Assembly (NCBI GenBank): GCA_020636355.1
Contig: JACJYB010000017.1
Coordinates: 35,081-99,080, forward strand
Direction of reading: 5' to 3'
Length of the DNA: 64,000 nt
Origin: Lewinellaceae bacterium
GTDB lineage: Bacteria > Bacteroidota > Bacteroidia > Chitinophagales > Saprospiraceae
Each line of letters starts with the position of its first letter. Position 1 is the first letter of the stretch. Below the pieces are notes generated by a model. The model worked only from the letters and a program-made list of their open reading frames with translations. It searched no databases and was not told the DNA's origin. Shown here in pieces: positions 46,863 through 55,900 of this stretch. The position numbers and the translations under genes are program-made.

Positions 46863-47771
46863 TTACGGTTGTTGATGGTATACTTCAGCAAATTCCTTTG
46901 CAAACGATGCGAACTTGGTCTGGCCGAGCTCCGGTTCGTTCTTGTAATAATCCGCATAAATAGAACCGCTTTTTTGTGCATTCTGCATCTCAATGAATCC
47001 ATTGGCTATGCTCTTGTTCATCCCATGAGCTAACATACCATCTAACAATGCTTCATCCGGAATGACTATCCACTGCAGGTCTGGCTGACCAATCGCTTCA
47101 CCGAGAATCCTGGCAATTTCGTTGGCTGAAATTTCTTCACTGGCAATGTAACGCACGGTTTTGCCCTCAAAAGGCAGATCAACTTCTTCGGTGATGGCTT
47201 GGGCAATGTCAATGGGTGAGACCCAGGGTTGAGGGGTGTCTCCACCGAAGTTTTGGACTATGGCATTTTGGTTCCGGATGGTCGGTATGGATCGGTAGAG
47301 ATTGGTATAAAATCCGACGGGTCGCATAAATTTAACCGCTACATCATCTGGCAGAGTTTGCAAAACCTGTTCCGCCAGGTAATGGTAAATCAGGACACCA
47401 ATACCTTTGTTGGTATGTGCCCCAATGGTACTTAGGTAAATGGCTTTTTTTATGCCGGTTGCCTGGATGGCCTTTTTATAGTTGTTTGACATTTGGATAA
47501 ACCCCGATTCAAAATCAACGTCCGGGTCAAACATGCTTCCGATAGCTTCCCAGATTCCTATTAAATAAACCACGTCCGCACCCCGGAAGGTATTGGTCAG
47601 GAATTCAACATCGGTAACAGCTCCGATGGCGGCTTGTGCACCTAATGCTTCAATATCAGCTTGTCTGCCGGGATTACTGCTGACCACGGTAACCACATGA
47701 CCATGTTGAAGAAGGTTCCGGGTAAGGTGAAGGCCTATGTTGCCCAATGAACCAGTAAGGATAATTTTCAT
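46863..47771 (-). CDS. NmrA-like NAD(P)-binding protein (quinone/nitroreductase-like)
   Basis: This 302-residue protein opens with the atypical Rossmann motif MKIILTGSLGNIGLHLTRNL (GxxGxxG form) and continues in the NmrA/extended SDR fold (ADVVYLIGIWEA, KKAIYLSTIGAHTNKGIGVL, VKFMRPVGFYTNL, VRYIASEEISANEIARILGE). The classical SDR catalytic Tyr-x-x-x-Lys is absent, so it may be a redox sensor or a quinone reductase of the QOR2 type. It is cotranscribed with an AraC regulator. Role not certain. Confidence 0.82.
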   Translation of the reverse strand: MKIILTGSLGNIGLHLTRNLLQHGHVVTVVSSNPGRQADIEALGAQAAIGAVTDVEFLTNTFRGADVVYLIGIWEAIGSMFDPDVDFESGFIQMSNNYKKAIQATGIKKAIYLSTIGAHTNKGIGVLIYHYLAEQVLQTLPDDVAVKFMRPVGFYTNLYRSIPTIRNQNAIVQNFGGDTPQPWVSPIDIAQAITEEVDLPFEGKTVRYIASEEISANEIARILGEAIGQPDLQWIVIPDEALLDGMLAHGMNKSIANGFIEMQNAQKSGSIYADYYKNEPELGQTKFASFAKEFAEVYHQQP

Positions 47772-47904
47772 CTTGATATTTTTTGATGAGGCAAAGTTGC
47801 GTGGCTTACAAAAAACAGCTGTGTCCGAATCCAGGATAGTTGTGTCTGAAATGCCGTTAATTTCGGACTGCTTTATGAATGAATCACCATTTAACAGGAC
47901 GGAA

Positions 47905-48336
47905 TCAGAGGATACCCATGATTAGTTCTGTTTCGAGTTTGCTTTCATCTGCTGACCAGTGTCCGTAAATTTCGATGTATGGACTTATCCCATGATGGCC
48001 CAGCATATGGAGTTCATGGGCCATTCTTTCCCAGGCTTCTTTTAAGTGATGGTAGGAGCCGGTATGCATGAAGGAGGCATGCTTATCAAGCGTCAGGGTC
48101 ATCTTTTCCAACCCGGCTTCGGCACGGGGAGGATCAATGAGTTCAACGCCGGCAAATACGGTATCGGAACCACCATAAACCCAGATATTTTTTCCTCTGT
48201 TTTCCAGCCCCTTTGCTTTAACGATAGTCCACATCTTATTGCTTAAAGCAAATGCAGTTGCTGAGTAATTTTTATCCGGGGCTGTAGCACCAAATCCATA
48301 AATGGTAAGATGAAATTTATCCAGTATTATTTTCAT
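47905..48336 (-). CDS. GyrI-like/AraC effector-binding domain protein
   Basis: This 143-residue protein has the bacterial-effector-binding fold of GyrI/Rob: KNYSATAFALSNKMWTIVKA, NIWVYGGSDTVFAGVELIDP, FMHTGSYHHLKEAWERMAHE and ISPYIEIYGHW. The Gly-Ser-Tyr segment followed by an amphipathic helix and the paired Glu in PYIEIY are the family pattern. Stand-alone GyrI-like proteins bind small hydrophobic molecules or inhibit gyrase. No DNA-binding domain is present; nearby AraC and TetR regulators may use the same ligand class, but that is inference. Confidence 0.72.
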   Translation of the reverse strand: MKIILDKFHLTIYGFGATAPDKNYSATAFALSNKMWTIVKAKGLENRGKNIWVYGGSDTVFAGVELIDPPRAEAGLEKMTLTLDKHASFMHTGSYHHLKEAWERMAHELHMLGHHGISPYIEIYGHWSADESKLETELIMGIL

Positions 48337-48438
48337 GGTTTGGGGAAGCTGTCAATTACCAAACTACACATTTCGGAGATAATGCAGCAATCCCTGCCAG
48401 TGCGTTTCAGGGATGAAGCGAATTCTGCTTCCGGGCAT

Positions 48439-49020
48439 TTAAACCAGGTGATTGATTTTGGCATATTGAAGTAGCATGATCGTTTTTGCATCTTTAATCG
48501 CTCCGGTGTGGATCATATTATAAGCTTCCTCAAACTTTATTTCCAGGACTTCAATATTTTCTTGTTCTTCCATTAACCCGCCTCCTTCACTCACTTTCAT
48601 GGCCTGGTCATATTCCGCGATAAAAAAGTAAAGAATTTCTGTCACGGAACCAGGAGACATATAAGACTCAAATATCTTCGTTACTTTTCCTATCCGGTAC
48701 CCGGTTTCTTCCTCCGTTTCTTTTCGAATACAATCTTCCGGGTTGTCTTTGTCCAATAACCCGGCGCAGGCTTCAATTAATAGCCCATCTTCATTACCGT
48801 TTAAATAGGTAGGTAATCGAAATTGCCTGGTGAGTATTACCGTTTTACTATCTTGATTGTAGAGCAATATAGTTGCTCCATTGCCCCGGTCATAAGCCTC
48901 CCTGACTTGTGACTCCCATGCTCCATTGTTCTTTTGATAGTCGTAGGTCACTTTGTTAAGTACGTACCAATTATCGGATAGGATTTCCCTTTTTTGGATC
49001 TTGACCCTTTCGTTTTGCAT
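48439..49020 (-). CDS. Nudix hydrolase, NudK-like (GDP-mannose/ADP-sugar pyrophosphatase)
   Basis: The 193-residue protein carries the Nudix box GLLDKDNPEDCIRKETEEETGY with the REx2EE metal-binding core, preceded by VILTRQFRLPTYLNGNEDGL, the usual NudK substrate loop, and followed by SYMSPGSVTEILYFFIAEYD. NudK-type enzymes split nucleotide sugars such as GDP-mannose into GMP and mannose 1-phosphate. Length fits the family. It sits between the GyrI-like and TetR genes on the same strand with gaps of about 100 and 86 nt, so it is probably separately transcribed. Confidence 0.88.
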   Translation of the reverse strand: MQNERVKIQKREILSDNWYVLNKVTYDYQKNNGAWESQVREAYDRGNGATILLYNQDSKTVILTRQFRLPTYLNGNEDGLLIEACAGLLDKDNPEDCIRKETEEETGYRIGKVTKIFESYMSPGSVTEILYFFIAEYDQAMKVSEGGGLMEEQENIEVLEIKFEEAYNMIHTGAIKDAKTIMLLQYAKINHLV

Positions 49021-49106
49021 TCTATGAAATTTGTTGAAATGATGGCCGTATTGGAAACAGGACTTGCCCTGGTTATTTCAATGAAAGATAGTGGTCCACA
49101 ATAAAA

Positions 49107-49787
49107 TCACGAACTGCCCAGCAGCTTAAAAGCAAAGTAGTTTAGTAAACCTTCCAGAGGCTCCATATTGCCGGCAATCAATGTGATGTCTGTCAGGGCT
49201 GGAATATGTTGGGCGAAATAGGTATAGTGATTGGCCATTTCCAGTAAGTTGCTGGACAAGGCTTGTGGATAGGGAAACTTAGGATTGACTTCTTTGATGA
49301 TCTCAGCGATCTCCTGGCAGAGATTTTTATAGGTCTCGAAGTGGCCTTTTTGATTTTCTTCGTCGACGGCTTTACTGTGGTAAGCCTTGGTACCTTCTGT
49401 GATGACTATGCGGTGCAAAGCCTCTCGGTCGATGTATTCCGGGGGCAGGGCCATCTGAATGGTGTCAATGATCGTCTTTATGACAATCTTCAGCTTCTGG
49501 CCTGCTTCCTTGATGTTCATGGTGTTGTAGCTTAGCCGATGGCGAAGCCATTCCCAGTACCAGGAGACAAGGTAAACGAGGAGTGCATGTTTGTTTTCAA
49601 AATACCGGTATACCGAAGCTTCTGTACAGCCGATTTGTTCCGCTAATTTCTTGAAGGTAAATGACTCCAAACCCAGCTCATCGATCATTTTGATGCTATG
49701 CTGGATAATGTTGCGACCCAATTTTGTATCCTGCGGATCTCGCAAAAATACGGGTGCATCGATCTCCACCTTAATGGAAACACTCAT
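49107..49787 (-). CDS. TetR-family transcriptional regulator
   Basis: This 226-residue protein has the TetR N-terminal helix-turn-helix: GRNIIQHSIKMIDELGLESF, TFKKLAEQIGCTEASVYRYF and ENKHALLVYLVSWYWEWL. The C-terminal part (about 85-226) is the variable ligand-binding and dimer domain. A repeated motif (ATAGTAATxCTGTT) occurs twice upstream within 155 nt and may be its operator. The divergent neighbour is a 2OG-Fe(II) oxygenase gene. Ligand unknown. Confidence 0.9.
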   Translation of the reverse strand: MSVSIKVEIDAPVFLRDPQDTKLGRNIIQHSIKMIDELGLESFTFKKLAEQIGCTEASVYRYFENKHALLVYLVSWYWEWLRHRLSYNTMNIKEAGQKLKIVIKTIIDTIQMALPPEYIDREALHRIVITEGTKAYHSKAVDEENQKGHFETYKNLCQEIAEIIKEVNPKFPYPQALSSNLLEMANHYTYFAQHIPALTDITLIAGNMEPLEGLLNYFAFKLLGSS

Positions 49788-49809
49788 GCCTCATTCATTT
49801 TATGCGAAA

Positions 49810-49828
49810 ATAGTAATCCTGTTCATAA
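49810..49828. promoter_or_regulatory. Candidate TetR operator, copy 1
   Basis: ATAGTAATCCTGTTCATAA lies 23 nt before the TetR-family ATG and matches copy 2 at 13 of 14 core positions. It overlaps a -7-like TATTTTCG on the minus strand (complement of 49805-49812), consistent with autoregulation. Confidence 0.42.
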
Positions 49829-49941
49829 AGGTCCTTCATAGGGGATCTTCCGAACGCCTTCTCACCTGGTTTGTCTGTTTTCAGACCATTCGCTTCAAGA
49901 TGGTTTCAGTTGATCCGATGGTACATTGACCGAATACAAAT

Positions 49942-49963
49942 ATAGTAATACTGTTATCCATAA
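49942..49963. promoter_or_regulatory. Candidate TetR operator, copy 2
   Basis: The core ATAGTAATACTGTT (49942-49955) repeats copy 1 in the same orientation. AGTA-A-TACT inside it is a perfect short palindrome. On the minus strand an exact TATATTTG -7 box (complement of 49937-49944) overlaps its edge. Confidence 0.42.
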
Positions 49964-50034
49964 GAGTAATTTTATCTTCCTTCCTTGACGAAGCATCAGG
50001 ACCACTAAAAATAGTATGCAGCGAGATCTGGCGA

Positions 50035-50706
50035 ATGGTTAATTTCGCGCGCTTTATTTCAGTGATGCACAGTGATTTGATATTTACCTCAGACCATCCC
50101 CTGTGGGACCAGTTGGCCGCCGATGGATACGGCCTGATCAATGATTTTTTAACCCGGGAAGAGGTAGAGCGAAGCCTTGTTCTTATCCACCTGCGTGAAG
50201 AGGAGGACCGGTTTCACGCTGCAGGGATCGGCGCGTTAGGCGATTATCAGAAAAACCGGATCATCCGGGGCGATTACATTTGCTGGCTGGATCCGTCACT
50301 GCCCGATCATCCTTTGCAGTTTCTCTTTGATCGCATCCGGGAACTGCTACTGGGATTGAACCGCTATTGTTACCTGGGTCTGCAGGATTTTGAGTTTCAC
50401 CTGGCTTATTATCCGGCGGGATCTTTCTACCGGAAACATCTGGATTCATTCCGGGGGCGGCACAACCGGATCATCACCGTGGTTTGCTATTTAAACCTGA
50501 AATGGCAACCCGGCGATGGTGGTGAGCTGGTTATCTATCCGGAACAGGGAGGAAAGATAACGGTGGAGCCCACCGCCGGTAAAGCTGCCGTATTTTTGAG
50601 TGAGACCATTCCACATGAAGTTCTGGAAGCCCGCCAACCCCGCTTTAGCATCACCGGATGGTTGACCAAAACACCACTCGGGACCGGATTCCTGCTCCAG
50701 GACTAG
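50035..50706 (+). CDS. 2OG-Fe(II) oxygenase, prolyl 4-hydroxylase-like
   Basis: This 223-residue enzyme has the PKHD/P4H double-stranded beta-helix: the iron ligands are in FYRKHLDSFRGRHNRIITVV (His-x-Asp) and TIPHEVLEARQPRFSITGW (distal His, with the Arg that binds 2-oxoglutarate). GDGGELVIYPEQG is the conserved middle strand. Bacterial relatives hydroxylate prolines on proteins or free amino acids. A later ATG at 50065 (MHSDLIFTS) is an alternative start and may be better. The gene is divergent from a TetR regulator. Confidence 0.85.
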   Translation: MVNFARFISVMHSDLIFTSDHPLWDQLAADGYGLINDFLTREEVERSLVLIHLREEEDRFHAAGIGALGDYQKNRIIRGDYICWLDPSLPDHPLQFLFDRIRELLLGLNRYCYLGLQDFEFHLAYYPAGSFYRKHLDSFRGRHNRIITVVCYLNLKWQPGDGGELVIYPEQGGKITVEPTAGKAAVFLSETIPHEVLEARQPRFSITGWLTKTPLGTGFLLQD

Positions 50707-50734
50707 GCTCCTAAAGCCGGTTACAGATCCCTGG

Positions 50735-50751
50735 TTTAAGCAAATCTTAAG
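50735..50751 (+). promoter_or_regulatory. Response-regulator operator before the regulator gene
   Basis: TTTAAGCAAATCTTAAG contains the direct repeat TTAAG at 11-bp spacing, the usual form of OmpR-family sites. The same 17-mer, with one change, precedes the RND pump gene. A -7-like GAATTTTG (50784-50791) lies 32 bp downstream of the site. Confidence 0.68.
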
Positions 50752-50795
50752 CCGGGTCTAAAGCATTCTACCTGAAAATGACCGAATTTTGTAAC

Positions 50796-51470
50796 ATGCG
50801 GATTCTGATTGTGGAAGATGAAAAGGGTATATCCCAATTCCTCAAGCAAGGATTGGAGGAAGAAGCTTACCAGGTTGTGGTAGCCCAGGACGGCCATGAA
50901 GGACTGCAATTAGGCAAAGATCCTGATCTGGATCTGATCTTACTGGACTGGATGATGCCCGGAATGAGTGGACTGGATGTGTGCCGGCAATTGCGGTCCG
51001 AGGATGTTCAAACTCCCATCATATTTCTTACCGCTAAGGATACGGTACCGGAAACGATTGCCGGGTTGGAAGCAGGAGCGAACGATTACATTAAGAAACC
51101 ATTTCATTTCGAAGAATTGCTGGCCCGCATTAAGGTACAGCTTCGGCCAATCCAGGAAATACACGATCAGCTCACGCTGGGAGACATAGTACTGGATGCC
51201 ACGGCTCACCGGGTATTTCGTGGAAATCAGGAGATTTCACTGACTCAAAAGGAGTTTGCCTTACTAAAATATCTCCTGGAACATAAAGGTACGGTGTGTG
51301 AGCGGACCCAGATCATTCGGGATGTGTGGGACATTCATTTTGATTACAATACCTCCATCATTGAGGTATACATCAATGCATTAAGAAAGAAGCTGGAATT
51401 ACATAAAGAAGAAGATGCCATACAGACCATCCGCGGAATCGGTTACATTGCCAGAGAAATGGGAATATGA
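50796..51470 (+). CDS. OmpR-family response regulator of metal-efflux system
   Basis: The receiver domain has the acidic pair in LIVEDEKG, the phospho-acceptor Asp51 in LILLDWMMPGMSG, Thr in IIFLTAKD and Lys in DYIKKPFHFEELLARIK; the C terminus is the winged-helix DNA-binding domain (ISLTQKEFALLKYLLEHKGT, YINALRKKLE, IRGIGYIARE). I start at ATG 50796 (MRILIVEDE), 224 residues; an in-frame ATG 18 nt upstream would overlap the proposed -7 box. The stop overlaps the kinase start by 4 nt. It probably activates its own operon and the pump through the shared operator. Confidence 0.94.
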   Translation: MRILIVEDEKGISQFLKQGLEEEAYQVVVAQDGHEGLQLGKDPDLDLILLDWMMPGMSGLDVCRQLRSEDVQTPIIFLTAKDTVPETIAGLEAGANDYIKKPFHFEELLARIKVQLRPIQEIHDQLTLGDIVLDATAHRVFRGNQEISLTQKEFALLKYLLEHKGTVCERTQIIRDVWDIHFDYNTSIIEVYINALRKKLELHKEEDAIQTIRGIGYIAREMGI

Positions 51471-52840
51471 CGTTTAAGAATCGCATTGCTTTTAACTATA
51501 TGGTAGCAACAGCTATCGTAGTAGCCATTGTTTTTGCCATCATTTACCTGATCGTCCATACTACCGTGTATTACAACCTAGATCGCTTCCTGACCTATGA
51601 AGCGGAGAAACATTTGGGAGAAATTGTCAACACGCACGATAGCATCCTCTTTATTAATAAGGCCGAGTGGGCTGAGCGGGAGCACCGGGAAGTTCAGGTC
51701 CAGCCGGTATTCATTCAGTTGACCGGTCCTGACGGTAGGGTGATGGACAAGTCACCAAATTTAAAAGAACAGTCGCTTGAGCTGGATAAAAATAAAATCA
51801 ACGAAGAACGATTTAATACTCAGTTGAATCATCAATCCATCCGGCAAATCCAGGTTCCCTATCGCCCATTGGGTGTATTGAAAGGATATATTGTAGCCGC
51901 AGCTTCACGCGAGGATGCGCTATCCCTCCTCAAGAACCTGAGGAATGTCCTCCTCATACTTTTTCCCGTAGTCCTGATCTTTCTGTTTATTGTTACCCGC
52001 ATCATTGCCGGCAGATCCATCCGGCCGATTCAGGTTATTACTTCAACAGCTGACCGGATAACCAGAAATAACCTCAACGAACGGATTACCCCGCCGAAGA
52101 ATAAAGACGAACTGTTTACGCTGACCGCATCCATCAATGAGCTACTTCAGCGCATGGAAGATGCACTCGAACGCGAAAAGCAGTTTACTTCTGATGCCTC
52201 TCACGAATTACGGACGCCTTTGTCCGTCTTGAAAGGGACCCTCGAAGTACTCAATCGCAAATGGCGTACTCCGGAAGAATACCGGGAGAAGATCCAATAC
52301 AGCATTCAGGAAATTGATCGGATGTCCCGGATAGTTGATCAGTTGTTAATGCTTGCCCGGTTTGAAAAAGAAAGGAATACGCTCCGATTGCAACCGCTGT
52401 CCTTGCCAGCCATTTTAGATGAAGTGATCAGCCGGAATGCCACCTCAATTGAAGAAAAGAATCTGAGGATTGCGCTGGATCACCCTGGAGACATAGAAAT
52501 CATTTCTGATCCCTATTATATGGACATGATCCTGGAAAACCTCCTGTCCAATGCCATCAAATATTCGCCGGATGATGCGCAGATCCAGATTCATCTGGAG
52601 CAGGATGCGCACCGCGTTAAATGTGTAATTAAGGATCATGGTATTGGAATCAAGGCCGAGGACATACCGCTGCTTTTCAATCCTTTCTACCGTTCCGAGG
52701 CGCTTGCACATCATCACATCGATGGTAACGGGCTTGGATTATCCATCGTTAAGAAGGCATGTCAGATCGCCGATGTGCAGATCCACCTGAATTCTATGGT
52801 TAATGAAGGCACCGAGGTCGAGCTGGTTTTCAATGCATAA
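51467..52840 (+). CDS. Sensor histidine kinase of metal-efflux system
   Basis: The 457-residue kinase has two membrane helices (about residues 10-32 and 162-182) with a periplasmic sensor of about 130 residues, a HAMP linker (RSIRPIQVITSTADRITRNN), the dimerisation domain with the phospho-acceptor His246 in FTSDASHELRTPLSVLKG, and the ATPase domain (ENLLSNAIKYSPDDAQ, GIGIKAEDIPLLF, GNGLGLSIVKKACQIA). It overlaps the response regulator gene by 4 nt. The layout matches CusS/CzcS-type metal sensors, but the sensor part has no clear His/Cys cluster that names the metal. Confidence 0.93.
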   Translation: MTFKNRIAFNYMVATAIVVAIVFAIIYLIVHTTVYYNLDRFLTYEAEKHLGEIVNTHDSILFINKAEWAEREHREVQVQPVFIQLTGPDGRVMDKSPNLKEQSLELDKNKINEERFNTQLNHQSIRQIQVPYRPLGVLKGYIVAAASREDALSLLKNLRNVLLILFPVVLIFLFIVTRIIAGRSIRPIQVITSTADRITRNNLNERITPPKNKDELFTLTASINELLQRMEDALEREKQFTSDASHELRTPLSVLKGTLEVLNRKWRTPEEYREKIQYSIQEIDRMSRIVDQLLMLARFEKERNTLRLQPLSLPAILDEVISRNATSIEEKNLRIALDHPGDIEIISDPYYMDMILENLLSNAIKYSPDDAQIQIHLEQDAHRVKCVIKDHGIGIKAEDIPLLFNPFYRSEALAHHHIDGNGLGLSIVKKACQIADVQIHLNSMVNEGTEVELVFNA

Positions 52841-52890
52841 GTGGCTGAGGCCTCTTGGTTAAGCCATTTTTTCAATCCGACACAATTCAT

Positions 52891-52907
52891 TTTAAGCCAA
52901 TCTTAAG
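52891..52907 (+). promoter_or_regulatory. Response-regulator operator before the RND pump
   Basis: TTTAAGCCAATCTTAAG differs from the copy before the regulator in one base. The TTAAG repeats are 11 bp apart. An exact -7 box follows 33 bp downstream, with no -33 box between, as expected when an activator recruits polymerase. Confidence 0.7.
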
Positions 52908-52940
52908 GGACAAATCCGGTCATGGAGTTTCAAACCAACC

Positions 52941-52948
52941 TAATTTTG
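52941..52948 (+). promoter_or_regulatory. -7 box of the RND pump operon
   Basis: TAATTTTG matches TAnnTTTG exactly and lies 22 nt before the pump ATG. The upstream region at the -33 position has no TTTG and instead the operator lies further up. Confidence 0.55.
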
Positions 52949-52970
52949 AAGTTCAAACAGAGAAATCCCA

Positions 52971-55900
52971 ATGCTGGAAAATATCATTAATTACAGCATC
53001 CACCATAAGCTGATTGTTATTCTTTTTACGCTGGGCATCATAGGATTTGGAATCTACTCTTTATCCCAGATTCCAATCGGAGCGGTACCCGATGTTACAA
53101 ACAACCAGGTACAGGTAATCACGACTTCGCGGAACCTATCCACGCAGGATGTCGAAAAATTTCTCACTTACCCCGTCGAACTGGAAATGGCCAATCTGCC
53201 CGGGGTTAAGGAGATCCGGTCGGTGTCAAAATTTGGATTGTCCGTCGTTACGATTGTTTTTGAAGACAATATCGGAACGTATCTGCCCCGGCAGCTGATC
53301 GCCGAAAAACTGAAGACAGCCGTAGAGAAAATACCCAGCGGTTTCGGTAGCCCGTTTATGGGTCCGGTTTCTACCGGTTTGGGTGAGATTTATCAATATG
53401 TACTGGATGTAGACTCTGCCCATGTCGGGCAATATTCCACCACCGATTTGCGCACCATTCAGGACTGGATTGTAAAAAGAGCGCTCTCCGGGATACCGGG
53501 AGTGGTTGAGGTCAATACCTGGGGAGGCTATTTAAAACAATATGAGGTGGCCATTGACCCGGAGCGCTTGCGGGCAATGGGAATATCATTAACGGAAGTT
53601 TACGACGCCCTGGAGTCAAACAATAACGTGGCCGGTGGCGGATACATTGAACGGACGAATGAGAGTTATTTTATCCGGGGCGAAGGATTGGTAAAATCAC
53701 TGGATGACATCCGACAAATCGTGGTAACCAATCGGGAGAGCCTGCCTGTCTTCGTGGGAGATATCGCAACCGTAGGATTTGGACATGCCACCCGGTTTGG
53801 AGCGATTACTGCCAATGGGGAGGGAGAAAAGGTTTTGGGTCAGGTCATGATGCTCAAAGATGCGAACTCCAAAGCTGTTATTGAACGCGTCAAAACCCGC
53901 GTGGAGGAAATTCAGCGGACACTGCCTCCGGGAGTGCGGATCAATGCATTTCTCGAACGCAGCGAATTAATTGGGAAGACAACGAATACGATCGCAGAAA
54001 ACCTCATTCTGGGTTGTCTGATCGTCATCTTTGTGGTGGTACTCCTGCTAGGGAATCTGCGATCCGGCCTGGTCGTGGCTTCCCTGATTCCTCTGAGTTT
54101 GTTGTTTGCACTTTCTCTGATGTATTTGTTTGGAGTTGATGCCAATCTCATGAGTTTGGGAGCCATCGACTTTGGGATTATCATAGACGGAGCAGTCATC
54201 ATCGTCGAATACATTGCTTTTCGAATAACCCAGGATCGGAAAAAGCTGCTTGCCGTGGGAACACACGAGAAGCAGAACCTCATCGATAAAATCACTTTCC
54301 AGGGAGCTACGAAAATGATGAACTCGGCGGTATTTGGTCAGTTGATCATCATCATTGTATTCATTCCGATCCTTTCGCTGGCCAATGTGGAGGGTAAAAT
54401 GTTTCGCCCGATGGCGCTGGTATTCAGTTTTGCCCTGATCGGTGCGATGGTCCTGTGCTTCACCTACATTCCGGTTGTTTCTTCAATCTTTCTGAAACCC
54501 TCAGATCCCGACAAGAAGACCATTTCCAATCGGCTCATCCAATTGTTACAGGGTTGGTATACGCCCAGCATCATCTGGGCGCTCCGCAATAAGGCATTGG
54601 TTCTCAGTATCGCTATTGGGTTTATGGTCGGCGCATTTTTCTTGTTCACTCGTATGGGGGGAGAGTTTGTGCCTACCCTTGATGAAGGAGATTTTGTCAT
54701 ACAGCCAGTACTAAAAACCGGGACCTCACTGAGCAAGACCATCGAAACCATCACGCAGATGGAACAGGTCATTAAATCGTTTCCAGAAGTAAAGCAAGTA
54801 GTCACCCGCATCGGGGCGGCGGAAGTACCAACCGACCCTATGTCGATGGAAGAAAGCGATGTAATCATTACCCTCAAGGATAAAAGCACCTGGACCACGG
54901 CCAGTTCCAAAGATGCTTTGGCGGATACCTTAAAAGCTGCCCTGAGTGTATTGCCGGGCATCGAGTATGAATTCACCCAGCCCATCGAAATGCGCTTTAA
55001 TGAACTGATCACCGGGGTACGGGCGGACCTGGCCATTAAGGTATTCGGAGAGGATCTGGATCAGCTCTATGCGATTGGTTCGAAAATAAAGGCAGCTATT
55101 GAAAAGGTTCCAGGAGCTTCAGACATTACGCTGGAGAAGGTGGCAGGTTTGCCGCAGATGAGTGTCGTCTACGATCGGCAGAAGATCGCCAAATACGGAC
55201 TCAACGTTGCCGACCTCAATAAAGTCATCAGCATGGGTTTTGCCGGACTGCCAGCCGGGACGATTTTTGAAGGAGAAAAGCAGTTTGACCTCGTTTTGCG
55301 ATACGATGAAGCACACCGGCAGGACATCCAGAATATCCGGGATGCCAGTCTGACGTTACCAAATGGGCAACAACATCCACTGCGCGAATTCGCACAGATC
55401 ACCTATACAACCGGCCCGGCTAAAATTTCCCGGGATAATACCCGCCGCCGCATCGTGGTTGGAGTCAACGTGCGCAACCGGGACCTGGAATCGGTGGTGG
55501 AAGATGTCCAGCAGATCATCAACAACGAGATTAAATTACCCGCCGGATATACCGTCGATTACGGCGGCCAGTTTGAAAACTTACGCAGTGCCAAAGCGCG
55601 GCTCATGGTCGCAGTACCGATTGCGCTGGTGCTCATTTTCATCTTATTGTACTTTGCATTCAGCTCGGTAAAGGATGCCTTGATGATATACAGCGCCATC
55701 CCATTGGCATCGGTGGGGGGCATCCTGATGCTTTATTTGCGGGGTATGCCTTTCAGCATCTCCGCAGGAGTTGGCTTTATTGCTTTGTTCGGTATCGCTG
55801 TACTTAACGGTATCGTGTTAATCGAACACTTTAAAGAGTTAAAAGCCCACGGAATGAGCAATATCAACCAGCGGATCATTGTTGGCACCAAAGAACGACT

